DNA of 64,000 nt, from NCBI RefSeq assembly GCF_030247185.1, contig NC_080570.1, positions 123,615,340 to 123,679,339 of the forward strand. The letters are read 5' to 3'. How positions within the stretch are numbered: the stretch's first letter is position 1; every line of letters starts with the position of its first letter. A program made the translations under genes and the position numbers. This DNA is from Malaya genurostris (lineage: Eukaryota > Arthropoda > Insecta > Diptera > Culicidae). The notes beneath the pieces were generated by a model. That model was not told where the DNA came from. It made no database searches and saw only the letters and a list, made by a program, of their open reading frames with translations. Positions 23,219 to 35,127 of this stretch are shown piece after piece.

Positions 23219-25847
23219 GTTATATCGTTTACGCATTAGAGCATTCTTCTTTAGCGCTTCGTGGTTTTTTTTTCAAAGATGTGTTTTCTTCTTAAGCAAG
23301 AGTAACTCGTAATTTTAAAGAACTGTTTGAATGAACAAATTTCTATCAGAGAGTGATTGATTCGTCGGATAAACCTTCGTCGAGTGACTGTTGTTCAGAA
23401 TAATTTTCGTTCGCAAATATATCATATGAGTCTTATGAATAAGCGAATCCAAAATTTATTCAAACTCGATATGAACGTGAAACCAAATGGCGCAGATTTC
23501 ATCTATCGAACATTAGTTCAATTCTCGCCAGATGCGGACCAGTGAGAAACGTTTTTATGTCTATTAGTCGAGTGTTGAAATAACTGACACACCACCCATT
23601 ACTACTCACGAGTTCAACATAAAATTTACAAGATCTCAATAAAACAAACCTCACCCATTCCGTAATCCGGCCAGATCGTTCGTATGTATGATTCGGTATG
23701 TGGAACACGATGGGTATTCAATACGTGTTATAACCGCGCGTTGCCTCTGAAAGGTATGATTCCGTTTGGCAGAATCGTTGGCAAACTAAAAAAGCACCGC
23801 CGTAAAAAAAGGTAGTCTCTGTGAGAAACTTCCACGTATTCGCGCTACAGGATCAGGATATGATGTCGGTCTCTATGATGAATGCAGTAATGGTCCACGA
23901 AGTGAGTACATTTGGAGCTTTTGGGGTGGCCATGATGAATTTCACGTAGAGAATTCATACAAGGATGCACTGCAAATCGTTACGTTTTTAAATATTCTTC
24001 TGCATTGATACATAGAAAAAAATGCCGAGCAAAAATTTTTCAATAGAATAGAAATCAAATTACATTGCATGGACCACCCCAACAACGCAGAACATACACT
24101 GCCAGGTTGAGGTTAATCGGTTACACGTGCTTCTCGTACGGAAGTTAGTGCTCAAGTGTCAGACCATCCTCGCGAATGGCAGTGAGAACATCCGACGACC
24201 ATGTTTGTGGGGGGGCTAACTCTCCCGAAAGCAATGTCGGGTACCGAGGCTCCGCCACCCAGAAGCCTCGGTGCCAATGTTCCAACGTTGTTTTATATGA
24301 GCCTATCTGTATGCATTGAGTGTTGGCATTTGGAGGCCTCCGTTATTTCAACAGCGCTGAACAGAAGTACAGAAAAATTGAGACGCCATTCGTTTGTAAT
24401 TTGCTACCACGCTACAGTGCTACAGTGGAATGTTATTTTGCACATAAATTGCACGTTTTGCCTAATGTGACTGTGTTTATATGCTCATTTGAGGAGACAT
24501 CCCGAATGCCTATAGACCGATTGAGTGGTGAAGAGAGCAGCAAAGTTGCCAATCGTAAATTCATGTTTATGTCTTCCTACTGATGATGCTGCTCCCGACC
24601 ATCAGTATGTGGTAGCAAATTAGCTTCTGGGTCGTATTGAAACGAAAACGGATGATGCTGTAACATGTGCTCTCGACAGACGCAACACAAATTCAAGTGG
24701 ACAGTGAATGATCAAATAGCCCTATGAAAGCCCGACAGTTTCGCTCCCGGCTTCAGCTATTTTGACTCAAGAGTCAGTACTAAACATTATCTCGGTCTAA
24801 CCCTTCCTCTCAAATGTAGCTCTATAACTCAACAAGAAGGCATCACATCCTTGTCTGTCCTCCAGGGATATATTGTATATTGTATGAGGGCCAACCATAA
24901 GATGACAACACCGAAAGAGATGACCCATTATGAAATTTCTTCAAGGCTGCAATGTGTTAGCAATCCACGGCCATGAGAGTAAAATGGTGCCAAATGCGGT
25001 ATGAAGTATTCAACTTCAATGGGGAAAACCAAAAAAGATACTTGATTCGGTCCTGCTTTTGAGATTTATGGCCCCTTAAGATTCGATCGTACGTAGTAGG
25101 CTCAAATTGCTTGCCATACAGGAAGATATTGATTTGAGTTTTCTATCAGGTATGTGATACTACATTACTAGTAAATAATTTTCCAATATTCAAATCTGTA
25201 TCTGGAAGCAGCATTTGAACCTACTATTTTCCGTAAGGGTAAAGAGCTGCACATGAACGTTACATTTAGAGTAGTTTCATTAGTGGTATCGTAATGGCTC
25301 AGCACTGGCCAGCAGTTTTTGGCTGAATTTTCAAGACGACATGCGACAGTAACAGTGATGATGACACATCACCGCTATCGTTGTCCGTCATCTAGACTTT
25401 TTTTCCCGTTTGTAGATATTTCCGTCAGAAGAAGAGGAAAAAAAAATATGTCGGACATAAATTATTTGAGGATAAATTTTACCCACAAATAAGGACATTT
25501 CACTCAGCTATTTTTGTTAAATCTGATAAAATTTGTATAAGAAGTATACTGATAGTAACCATACAGGAAACAGCTGTGCAGTCCGACATATAAACAAGCA
25601 GCCTGGTGAACTCTGGCAGATGTCACTGCAATCGTCATTATTTTATGTGCCGCATTCAACTCACACTGATTGTCTGTTAAGCTATTAGGTTTTATTTAGA
25701 TTGAATTTACATGTAGAATCAATGACATGGGAGTAAAATGCATATTTTTTCACTTGTCAAAATCGCATTAAAAGTTTTCTAATCGTGGTAGTTGTAAAAA
25801 AAATCTTTCATAGGCAAAACAACATTGTTGTCGTTTCAGAACGAAGT
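23219..25847. other. Intergenic, no gene seen
   Basis: 2.6 kb without a recognisable gene or element end. ORFs such as 23357-23545, 24201-24470 and 24320-24583 (plus) overlap in different frames and have no motif. It may be old, decayed transposon sequence, which I could not classify. Confidence 0.45.
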
Positions 25848-25975
25848 GGAACGTTTTGAAAGATAGCGGCGAACAGTCGAGTAGACGGCTGGTCTTATCT
25901 TCTTATTTCCAACGTATAGCAAATCTAAAATTTCAACAGGCTTTGGAAAACACAGGACCGGAAAACTGATTTCTT
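25848..25975. repeat. Solo arm of the CACAGATAAC family
   Basis: Starts GGAACGTTTTGAAAGATAGC and continues through CGGCGAACAGTCGAGTAG, matching the right arm of the 7-bp-TSD elements (compare 9232-9330), but stops before the TIR. A fragment truncated on both sides. Confidence 0.6.
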
Positions 25976-25987
25976 TTTCCAAGAATA

Positions 25988-26352
25988 CACTCTTACCTAA
26001 TTTTTTGTCAAACCTACCCAAAATCAACTAAAGTGCATCTTTCCACGGGTAACGAGTGATGACCTCAAAATTTAGGTAAATGTAAGTTTAGTACAAGTGT
26101 TATGCCATAACAAATCACGCTACCCATTTTTACTGATAAACTGAGTAGATAACGACCTAATTTTGGGTAGCTTATACCCACATTATCGAAATGACGGAAT
26201 GAGCAATGAATTCTTACTAGACTGCATGATTTTCTAGTGCTCAATCGGTTCAGTGCTAGAATTTTCGCCTGAGTTGGCTGCTCGATCAGCCTGATTGACA
26301 GTGACATTATAAATGTCATTGAATATTCGCTCATTTTATGAATTTGTTAGTG
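25988..26352. mobile_element. CACTCTTACC-family TIR element, third copy
   Basis: The left end CACTCTTACCTAATTTTT follows TA; internal blocks (ACCCAAAATCAACTAAAGTG, TTATGCCATAACAAATCACG) match 10813-11082. A plausible right end is GTTAGTG followed by TA at 26353. The last about 170 bp do not match the other copies, so the right boundary is less certain than the left. Confidence 0.45.
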
Positions 26353-26727
26353 TAAAATTTAGGCGGCTTAAGCCATTTCACTACACTCCAGCTAGAGGAA
26401 TGGATGATGCTGACTAAGGTAGGCCGTTTTGGTAATTTCCAGCGAATTTCAACAGTTTATGTTGCGATAGTAGGAAGAACTGGTTATTTACTAGTTCTGT
26501 ATATCCGAAAAACATGAAGATTTAAATTTGTATATTCAGTTATATAATGTTTTGGTTTAAAAATAAACTAAAAATCAGCACGAAAACGTGCAAAATCGGG
26601 AAAGAAGAAGACGAATTGACAATTCAGTCCGCATCTTCTCACTCAATTCCGAATCAACCGGTTGTAGGCGAAATTCATTCGGAATCAGTTGTTGCACTGG
26701 AGTTGGAATTGATTCGGAATTCCACAT

Positions 26728-26888
26728 GATTTCCACATGGAATTCAGAATGAAAATTTCTCGCCGATTGTGAATTGATTCGAAATCCATTCTGATCTGAT
26801 TATGTAGGTAGAAGAGCTCGACAATGAGATCCAAATGGGTTCCGAATCGATTCCGAATCGGCGAGAAATTTTCATTCGAAATTCCATA
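26728..26888. repeat. Imperfect inverted repeat, about 160 bp
   Basis: Arms of about 50 bp (26728-26780 and 26835-26888) contain ATGAAAATTTCTCGCCGATT in opposite orientation, with GGAATTC palindromes at the tips. It abuts the truncated 3' side of the gag relic. The form is MITE- or foldback-like; no target duplication could be fixed. Confidence 0.5.
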
Positions 26889-26892
26889 TGGA

Positions 26893-28440
26893 ATTCACTG
26901 TTAAATTTTAAAATCATTATAATATTATTTGCAAATTGCCATCCGATTTGAAATGCTTCGAAAAGTGATGAAGTCGAATTCATTCGGATGATCATTTGAA
27001 AAAGTTGATCTTGTAGGTAGATCATATTATTTTCAATTATATCGCCTAAATCGACTTCGTTTAAAGAAGCGAATGGCATTGAAGGAATATCGGTAGGTAG
27101 TCTACCTGTTACACTAGTGTAACTGCCATTAGAAGAAGATGATTTGGCCGATCTACCTATTAATAAATTGTTTTCGTTAGAAGATGAACTGGAAGGCGTT
27201 CCTGTGTTTTGATTATTAACATTACAAGAAATAGGTGGAAGATTTCTACCTGATATACTAGCATAACTGACATTAGAAGAAGATGATGACGAGGTCGACC
27301 TACCTGTCAATAAATTGTTTTCGTTAGAAGACGAATTGGAAGGCGTACCTGTTTTTTGTTTTAAATTCGAAGAAATAAGTACCTTAGAAGAATTAGGTGT
27401 GGCATTTGTAACGGTTTTTTTCGATTTTCAAGTATGTTCTGTAAATTTAAGGTCGTTGATTTGACTTGTTGTCTAAGCGAACGAGCGTTTAAAATTTTTT
27501 CCCTGACAGGGCATTTCAAATAATTGGATTTATGATTTCCATTGCAATTTGAACATGAAAATTTATCAGTGGTTCCATTCATTGGACAAACGTCTTTCAA
27601 ATGCGATTTACCACAATTCAAGCACCGTATATCCATATGACAATTTTTGGTTCCATGGCCGAAGCCTTGACAACGACTACATTGCGTGAAGTTTGCAATA
27701 CGATTATGCCGTTTATAATGTTCCCGATGAATTTTAATGTGGGAAATGAAACGTACTTTTTCTAAAGTTTTCAAATTGTTTACGTCACTTCGATTGAAGT
27801 GTATCGAGTAAGGTTCATGGGAAATTCCAGAGCGTGGTTTAGAAGTACCATTCGCTCTTTTTTCATAAGTATTACTTGGGAAGGGACAAAAGCAAGCATT
27901 TTTTTTAGTTCATTTTTAATTTCATCAGTACTTTGATAAGCCTTTCAAGACAGCCTTGAAGGCTCTGTTTGATTTTATATCATATGAATAAAATTTATGA
28001 AGTTTCTCGGACAAATATCGGATAAGACGTTCGTAATCTTCCAATCCATCAACCAAGACTCGACATTCTCCTCTTCGTCCGATTTGAAATGAGACTTTTA
28101 CTTCCGGGAGAAAAGTAGAAAGCTCAGTACGGAATGCTTTGAAGTCGGAAATCATCACCGTCACTGGTGGCATAGATTGTTGTTTCTTCCCAGAACGACA
28201 AGCGTCCATTTTGGGAATTTTAGAAAAATTTTCTTCTATGTCGCTTCAATCGGATTCAGGAAGAATCTCGTAAATATTGTTAGACGGCATAGAATCAACG
28301 GAAGGGAAATTCGTCCGTTGTCTTTTATTTTTACATTCAGATTCTATAAGATCGTGAATGTTATTAGAAAAATGTTGAATAACGGATTGTGATTTATTCC
28401 GTATTGAATTATTTTTAGCCTTAGGCTTGTTACCGGCATT
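26893..28440 (-). pseudogene. Juan/jockey-like non-LTR ORF1 (gag), degenerate
   Basis: The minus strand encodes a nucleic-acid-binding gag protein of a jockey-clade LINE. The 28209-27925 part resembles the pre-zinc-knuckle region (VEDYERL-type core LVDGLEDYERL). Then come three CCHC-type knuckles at 27774-27470: CSRCQGFGHGTKNC, CLNCGKSHLKDVC and CSNCNGNHKSNYLKC. The C-terminal part (27310-26900) is serine-rich with a repeated block GRS-[TA]-SSS...SY-[AT]-S-[IV]. Stops at about 28238 and 27925 and a frame change before the knuckles make it a pseudogene. ORF2 is absent: the element is cut at the end of ORF1. The same gag C-terminus recurs at 39.9-40.3 kb. Confidence 0.75.
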
Positions 28441-28489
28441 TTTGAAATAAATGAAATTTTAAATTAAATTAACTAGGCTAAATTAGTCT

Positions 28490-28735
28490 TCGATTGAACT
28501 CCTAGTTTGGAAAAGTCTTGATAGAGACTGATTTTGTGGTAGTCTTAATAAAGACTGATTAGTTCTTTGAGTAGCTAGCCTTAAACCAGGCTGATTAATT
28601 TCTTAGTCTTGAAAAAGACTGATTATATTACAATATCACTCTTTGTATAGCCTTGAGAAAGGCTGACTAATTGTCAGTCTTTAAAAAGACTGTTAGTGAT
28701 TCAGGTAGCCTTGAAAAAGACTGAAGCCTTGAATC
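28490..28735. repeat. Array of about seven short hairpins upstream of the gag ORF
   Basis: Units of roughly 27-40 bp each contain a 6-bp inverted repeat with a 4-6 base loop, followed by TGATTA or similar. Two stem versions alternate: AGTCTT...AAGACT and AGCCTT...AAGGCT (also AGCCT...AGGCT), so paired positions change together. The array lies in the expected 5' UTR/promoter of the Juan/jockey-like element, whose 5' end seems to be near 28820. Confidence 0.7.
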
Positions 28736-28830
28736 AATGAAACTCTAGTTAGCCAGAAAAAAATTCCAGGAGCCAAGAGCTAAACGCGTGCGGTGCGAAC
28801 GACTGTCCCTCTAAATTGTGGATCCGGACC

Positions 28831-29695
28831 ACTGTGCAATGCAATACAACTCGGAAATTTTAAAATTTCCGATCTCCTACCGATTTTTTTTAAATTCTAC
28901 GGAAAATCTAAAACAAAATCAGAATTTTAGTAGTTATCAATTGCATTTGGGTTGTGCATAAAAATTGTTTAAATCTTTTGTGCAATACAAAAATATAATT
29001 ATTTTTAGAGTTTAGGTATATTTACCAAAATTTTTAAGATTGTCAGTGAAATCCAAGTTTCAGTTTTTTTTTTTGTAAATTTTGTTCATAATAAATTTCC
29101 TACTAAAATAATAAAAAAAATATATGTCAACTAATTTAAAAATTTTGTTTTGATTTTGTTTGGCAAAATCTTCCCAATAATAGAAATTCTCTGAATTTGT
29201 ACCAAATTTCTTGAGATTCTTCAAACGGATATATAATTTTGTTTATAAATACATTGTTTCTGGTAATGATTCCAATATTTTGGAGAAGAAAAATGTACAT
29301 GTCATCGCTTTAATTTTTGAGTTATATACAAACATGTGAAAAAAATGAAAAATTCATATATATTTATAAATTCATCGATTTTAAGATTTTCTTTTGATAG
29401 CGCAAGAATGGTAGTAGGGCGAAAATTGTAGCCAGGTATCACCAAATACAAATAATAATACCCCTAAGTCCCATATAAACGAATCGCCAATGTTTGGTTC
29501 ACAGCATGAACAAGTAAGCCTAGCAAATATCTCCCTTTCGTTGCGATAGCGTGAAAATGTGAAAGGAGATCGTTTCTGGCAACGCTTTATGCTAGTTGCT
29601 ACGGTGCAAAACAAACTTGTTTGTTCATCGTTGCTGTATTAAACTGCAACAATCAGTCTAAATATCGCCGGGTAATAAAACGAGATGCTTTCGAA
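28831..29695. other. AT-rich spacer upstream of the THAP exon
   Basis: No gene. The sequence is very AT-rich with poly-T and poly-A runs up to about 29360. The 29500-29690 part is less biased and could be promoter and 5' UTR for the exon at 29696; no TATA box stands out. Confidence 0.4.
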
Positions 29696-29784
29696 ATGGT
29701 GAGAAGTTGCTTAGTAGAGGGATGTGACACACGAATAGGGTCGTCCGAAATTTCGCTCCATAGTTTTCCTAAGGATCAAAATAT
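29696..29784 (+). CDS. Orphan first exon of a THAP-domain protein
   Basis: A short open stretch starts with ATG and reads MVRSCLVEGC, then HSFPKD, ending at a good splice donor (AT|GTAAGT, phase 2). C-x4-C followed by about 16 residues and an H-x-FPKD motif is the N-terminal half of a THAP C2CH zinc finger, a DNA-binding module of host regulators and of P- and ISL2EU-type transposases. The second half (C-x-x-H and the AVPTIF tail) was not found in the next several kb. It may belong to a gene with a long intron, or be a relic of a transposon. It is not the THAP copy at 60.8 kb. Confidence 0.5.
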
Positions 29785-32009
29785 GTAAGTAATATGTTTA
29801 CATATTTTTCACTATAATAAACAGTAACTATAGTGAACTTGTTCTTACCCTTCAGTGTTGCTAGTTTTATAGAAAATTCGTTAAAGTACATTGTCACTCT
29901 GACAGTGTATCATGACAATGTACCGCACGATGCAAAATGTGTCCTTGAAAATTTGTCGGAGTACTCCGTATTATAATTTGTATTTGGTATCACCTTCCTG
30001 AGGACATCTGTCTACAATTTTCATTATAACTTTGGGTAGACAACCCTATATTCGGGTTTTTTAGTGCATTTTATTTCTGGAAGTAATACCTTTCCAATGG
30101 TGAACAAATTTCGAAAATCGGTTGACTAACAACAAAGTTGCGACTCGGTGAAGTTGAAGTGTTCATGCCATTTATGCCGAAGAAAAGAAAATTGGAAAGC
30201 AGATAGGGCATATTGGGCGCGTGAAAAAAACCTGGAACGGGAAAAATCAAATTTTCATCCTTTACCAATCGTCTGCTACAAAGTTTTTGAATCGAACTTC
30301 AAAAACAGCTGAGCTAAGACAGCTCGAAGTTACCGTTCCAACTTTTTTGAGGCTTGGTATTTGAAGTGTTAAAAACACCCGTAAAAGGCACACCGAAAAT
30401 TAGGTACATAAGCAATCTTCAGTAACATTATTTTTTATCTTTGGGCCCCTCCCGAAACGAAATCCTGGGTACGGGCCTGGGTGCTGAGATAGGCCGGTAT
30501 CTTCCAATGAACTCCAGCCCTTAAAAGGAGCTGGAATCTTAAATTTAATAGAAAATCTTCAGAATAAATATAAACCAAAAGACATTGAAATTTGGGAATT
30601 ATGATACTTTCTTAAGCTATTGATAATGAGTATTCCGATAAATCAAAACTGTTGCTCGGTAGCTCAACACGGAAAAAATATCACTCCCCCCAGATTTTTT
30701 ACATCACAGCCAACTGCGTTATCGAATAGAAATAAACAAACAGAACTGCGATCCACCATAACGAACACCTGCCACAATTTCCGCACAAGTAATACTGAAA
30801 TAAATTTTCTTTCGTTGGTAAATTGAAAATCCATTGAACCAACAAATTTTCGATTGCGTTGACTGAACAAACTTCGCTAATAAGCGTACGAGGCAAGAGT
30901 GGAATTTACTCACCGAATAGATATCATTAGCACCAATCGACGGTGGTGATGTTGGTTAATGAATAATTAGACATAATGTAAACAATCCGAAACGAAAATA
31001 AAAATTGTTTGCACATCGGGATGAGAATGAGGCCTCGCGTGAATGTCATAAATAAATGATCCAGTTTATATAATTTAATTACGAACAACAAGTCTCTTAC
31101 TGCAGATACTAACTTGGCACAGCTCTGGTTGAACAGGATTGTGTTTATTTTTTATTTGCGTTACTTTTTTGGCGCCCTCTATAATTCAGCATTCAGTTTT
31201 TTTTGTGTATTTTGCCAGTAGCGCAAAAAGTTTACTACTGTACATCGGGAATTGAATTCTGTTTGCGTTGCCGACTCCTTTGTTCGATTGAAGTAAGCCT
31301 GTCTTTTGAAACGAACCTCTCCGGTGAAAGAAAAGCTGTGCCCTTTTTTTTGTGTAAAGCAATCAAATCAGGAGTATTAATATATTTTTCCGTTTATTTT
31401 TTTTTTCATCCCCTTCCCAACAATCATTAGTTCCAGGACATTAAAATTGCACGCATCAGTGAGTAATTCCCTTGAACAGTTCCAGCCAAATTAGACGAGA
31501 AAACGAACTTCATTCTTATGAATAAGTAATCTAGAGCAAGAATTTACTTTCTCGTTCATGCTAATGTTCTGCAATCCTTTTTGAGACGGCTTGTCGAGAC
31601 ACAGCCGGAGGAGAAATTTCGGCTCAAAACCAATAAACTTCAACTGTCCTGGGGAAAAATGAAAGAGGTATCCTCGATCCGGCTTTGGTTCCGCAGTTTC
31701 CGCGAAACAAGTCGCTGTGACCTTCCGTTTTTTCGGTTCAACGGAATAAATTTGCATACAGATTGCTGACGTACTTATGTTGTTGGCGCGTTCGTTCGTC
31801 GGTTTCCAATCGGAATTCGCTGACGGAAAGCTCCGGTTACAATTGGTTTGACGGTTTCTGAAAAAAAGTGCCAACCAGAGGAGGATAATTTTTCGCGGCA
31901 GCAAAAGACGTTTTTCGTAATAGTTTTATGCGATAAAAAACTGATTTGAATTCGTACCATAAATAAATCCCAATTGGTTTAAGGTTATCGAAAAAATGCA
32001 AACTTAATT
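29785..32009. other. Intergenic, no gene seen
   Basis: No recognised gene. ORFs at 30620-30826, 31203-31430 and 31491-31904 lack domains. A short dispersed repeat at 30444-30480 matches 21705-21745. Confidence 0.45.
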
Positions 32010-32011
32010 GT

Positions 32012-32097
32012 TCGCAACAGCGAAGCGTTAACCTTCCATTCGCAGCAAGCGAAGCGTCAACCTTTCATTCGTAACAGCGAAGCGTCAACCTTTCATT
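32012..32097. repeat. Three tandem 29-bp units
   Basis: Three near-identical units carry the core AGCGAAGCGTCAACCTTTCA, the first slightly diverged. A small minisatellite with no coding role visible. Confidence 0.8.
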
Positions 32098-32742
32098 CAA
32101 TTCACTCACACACCAACACATCGAGAATGATCCATTCAGTGAAGGGAAATGCCGCGTCTCTCGCCCGTCAACTACGCAAAGCAACAAATAGCAATACCAT
32201 CACTCCCGCTCATTACTTTTAAATACAAACATGGCAGCCAATGGGAAGCCAGGATACATCAGACAATACAACCGATTCAGCTATAAATACACATTTTCAA
32301 TAGATGTAAAATCAGTATTTTTTTAACCTTCGAATAGAAAACATTAAAAGCAGAAGCAAGTGAACTAATCATTCATCCGAACAATTCTTCTGGTGCTTTC
32401 GAACGGTCTTCCGCTTGCTTTCGATTTCTTCCAGTGACCTTTCTCCTATCGATATTGTTTTAATGCGTCAGTACAGTCGTTGCATCCCCTGCAAAGAGTT
32501 CTTCGATATTCAGATGCACCTTACTGAAAGTTATTTAACAAATCGTTCGCCGTCCTCCCTGTGGTGCTCCAAGAGATGAAAGTATTCAAGTAGGTATCAG
32601 TTGAGTACTTGCTTTCATCAAACGTGGGCGCAAGCCAACATTAATTGAAATCAATTATCCAAACATAGCAGCCCATATTGAACTGCTGATTATTTAGCTG
32701 CCACGCTTGTGCTGCTGTTAAGTGGCCATAGCAGGCCATTTG

Positions 32743-33058
32743 TACTGCTATGCTCTGCTGAATGGAAGACGAATCGTAAAGGTAAACACCTAAATAACAT
32801 CTTTTAATCAAAATCGAAATAGGCACACACTCTGCCGTTCATCTCAAGTAAAAAAGCAAATATGCTCCGGAAGAATTCGAATATTCTGCAATAAAAATTG
32901 ATTGCCAAAGCATTAGCAATACCGACGGCTGGTTTCCGTATTACATGTCTAGCAGAGAATCTGTTGCTGCTCCGGCGAATGGAACGAGATAGAGCAGCCG
33001 CCAGTGCTGCTGTGAAGTGTATCGTGTTGGCAACATCCCATTGGTTTGGAACTTGCAT
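32743..33058. repeat. Segmental duplication, copy 1
   Basis: About 315 bp match 34815-35127 at high identity, starting near CTGCTATGCTCTGCTGAATG and ending at GGAACTTGCA. Both copies keep a minus-strand ORF ending in the same residues (VCAYFDFD), but with indels at the start; there is no domain, so I do not call it coding. The stretch 32098-33723 otherwise shows no gene; a 24-bp string CATTACTTTTAAATACAAAC and neighbours recurs at about 32208 and 33397. Confidence 0.75.
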
Positions 33059-33723
33059 GCGGCCCTACAGGCGGAAAAAGGAAAAAAAAACGGAATGTAC
33101 CCACATCCACATCCGGAGTGCTTGGAATGTCTGTCGATTTGTTGAGGGCCATTAGAGCGACGACGATACATCGAAGAGTAGTTCTGTGTCGTACGGTTCC
33201 ACCACGGTTTGCCAGTCGTGTATGGGTGCCTGTTTGTGAATACTTTAGAAAGGGCTGCTTATGAATAATACACTGGTGAACAACTCCGTCTAGTCCTATT
33301 TGGTTGCGGAAATATGTAGCATCATTTATAAACTGCGTATGAACTCATCTATAACGTATGTAAATATTCAATTTGCGAGTATGTTACATTTATCGTTATC
33401 TCATTACTTTTAAATACAAACATTTTACATTGATAAAATAAAGATTCGTTCAAAATTATGAAAAGCTCACGTGAAATGTCAAAAGCTTAACGATTTGATG
33501 ATAAACTTGCTGCTAGAATTGGTCAATTTCACGTTAATTTATAAGCTTTGTTCATCCATTATACTTAGTAGTGTGCAGAAAGATTATTAAAAAAAGCAAT
33601 AATAAAAACCTACGAAAATAAAAAAAAACTTAGAGTAGATCATGTCAGAGACATAACCGCGAGATTGACGTAGGACTGCATTCGAGATGTGTATAGCTAT
33701 TAACTGATTTGATACCGTTTGAC

Positions 33724-34634
33724 CAAGGGGCAAATCACTCTAAACTTTGTCTGAACTCAAACAAGTTTTACCGGGAGTAAAAAAGTTTAGCAGGGATCTC
33801 GCTGGATTAGAATGGGATTAGAGAAGTTTAGCCGAGATCTGGAAAAGTATTATTTTGACATAAGAAGCTGTAAACGTGGGAGCAGAGATGCCAGATATTT
33901 TCATAGAATATATATAATATTGCTTTGTATAAAAAATCTGTATTTATCTGTATTCACTAATGAAAGGAAATTTCGGAAAAAATGATGTTTAAAGATGTTA
34001 TTCCATTAGATTATTGTTATAGAATGGCAGATGCAAGGAGCATTCCTTTATATCGTAAGTCCTTGCCGCACTGACAAGAACATTCAAGGACGAAATTTAA
34101 TTGTTTTTGGTATCAGCCACAATTGAATTGTAAACCCATATACTTTTTTCGTTTGAAAATGATGACTTGGAATTCAAACGCCTTATTACGCAACGTCAAA
34201 TCAGATCATACAACTTTTCAGTCTGACGATAAAGTTTCACGACGCTGCACGAAAAAATTTTCATTTTAATATGGGTAATCAAACACGCTCAGACGGAAAA
34301 GTTTCATTATTTCTTTTTTACTTTTTGTGGTATCTGTATAAATCTGTATTTAATTTGAGAAATCTGTATAAAATCTGTACTCTGTATTAAATCTGTATGC
34401 GCATGTAAAAATCTGTATAATACAGATAAATCTGTATAAATGGCATCTCTGCGTGGGAGCTCGAATGACAGATACACTTCAAACAAGATTAGGCAAAACT
34501 AGGTTGGCTTATTTTTAAATTACCCAAACTTATCTAGACTAGTTGGGATTAAATGAGATTAGAGAAAATTATTTTGGAATGACATGAGTTTATTAGTATG
34601 AGATTGTCTAGAGTTTAGAGTGATTTGCCCCTTG
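33724..34634. mobile_element. hAT-type element (CAAGGGGC) with a nested hAT
   Basis: TIR CAAGGGGCAAATCACTCTAA on the left, inverse TTTAGAGTGATTTGCCCCTTG on the right shortened by one mismatch; the perfect 8-bp target duplication CGTTTGAC is at 33716-33723 and 34635-34642. An 8-bp duplication is the hAT hallmark. No transposase; a second hAT-like element occupies 33883-34451, leaving about 334 bp of its own sequence. Confidence 0.85.
33883..34451. mobile_element. hAT-type element (CAGAGATGCCA) nested in another
   Basis: TIR CAGAGATGCCA with inverse TGGCATCTCTG, and the 8-bp target duplication CGTGGGAG at 33875-33882 and 34452-34459. The right subterminal region holds many AATCTGTATA-type direct repeats, typical of hAT transposase binding regions. 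569 bp, non-autonomous, younger than its host element. Confidence 0.85.
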
Positions 34635-34814
34635 CGTTTGACCGTTTAAGATTTTCTTGTCCTGAAAAGGATCATTCAATTTCGGAAGATTGCGTTTGTA
34701 GTCTAGAAAGTAGGGTGGAAGTTTAAGACAGTTTTCAAAATAAGATCTTAGCGTTATTTTTGGAGTCCTGAAAAGTGGTTTTGAAGTCCTGGCAAAGACA
34801 ATTTGACCGTTTGC

Positions 34815-35127
34815 ACTGCTATGCTCTGCTGAATGGAAGACAAATCGTAAAAGTAAACCTAAATAACCTCTTTTAATCAAAATCGAAATAAGCGCACACT
34901 CTGCCGTTCATCTCAAGTAAAGAGGCAAATATGCTCCGGAAGAATTCGAATATTCTGCAATAAAAATTGATTGCCAAAACATTAGCAATACCGACGACTG
35001 GTTTCCGTATTACATGTCCAGCAGAGAATCTGTTTGCTGCTCCGGCGAATGGAACGGGATGAAGCAGCCACCAGTGCTGCTGTGGAGTGCATCGTGTTGG
35101 GAACATCCCATTGGTTGGAACTTGCAG
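34815..35127. repeat. Segmental duplication, copy 2
   Basis: Second copy of 32743-33058 in the same orientation, about 2.07 kb downstream. The right end coincides with GGAACTTGCA, after which the two loci diverge; no terminal repeats mark the edges, so a segmental event is more likely than a transposon. Confidence 0.75.

Noticed and set aside
32804..33058. Minus-strand ORF preserved at 34873-35106
   Set aside because: Similarity reflects a recent DNA duplication; the starts differ by indels and no domain is seen.
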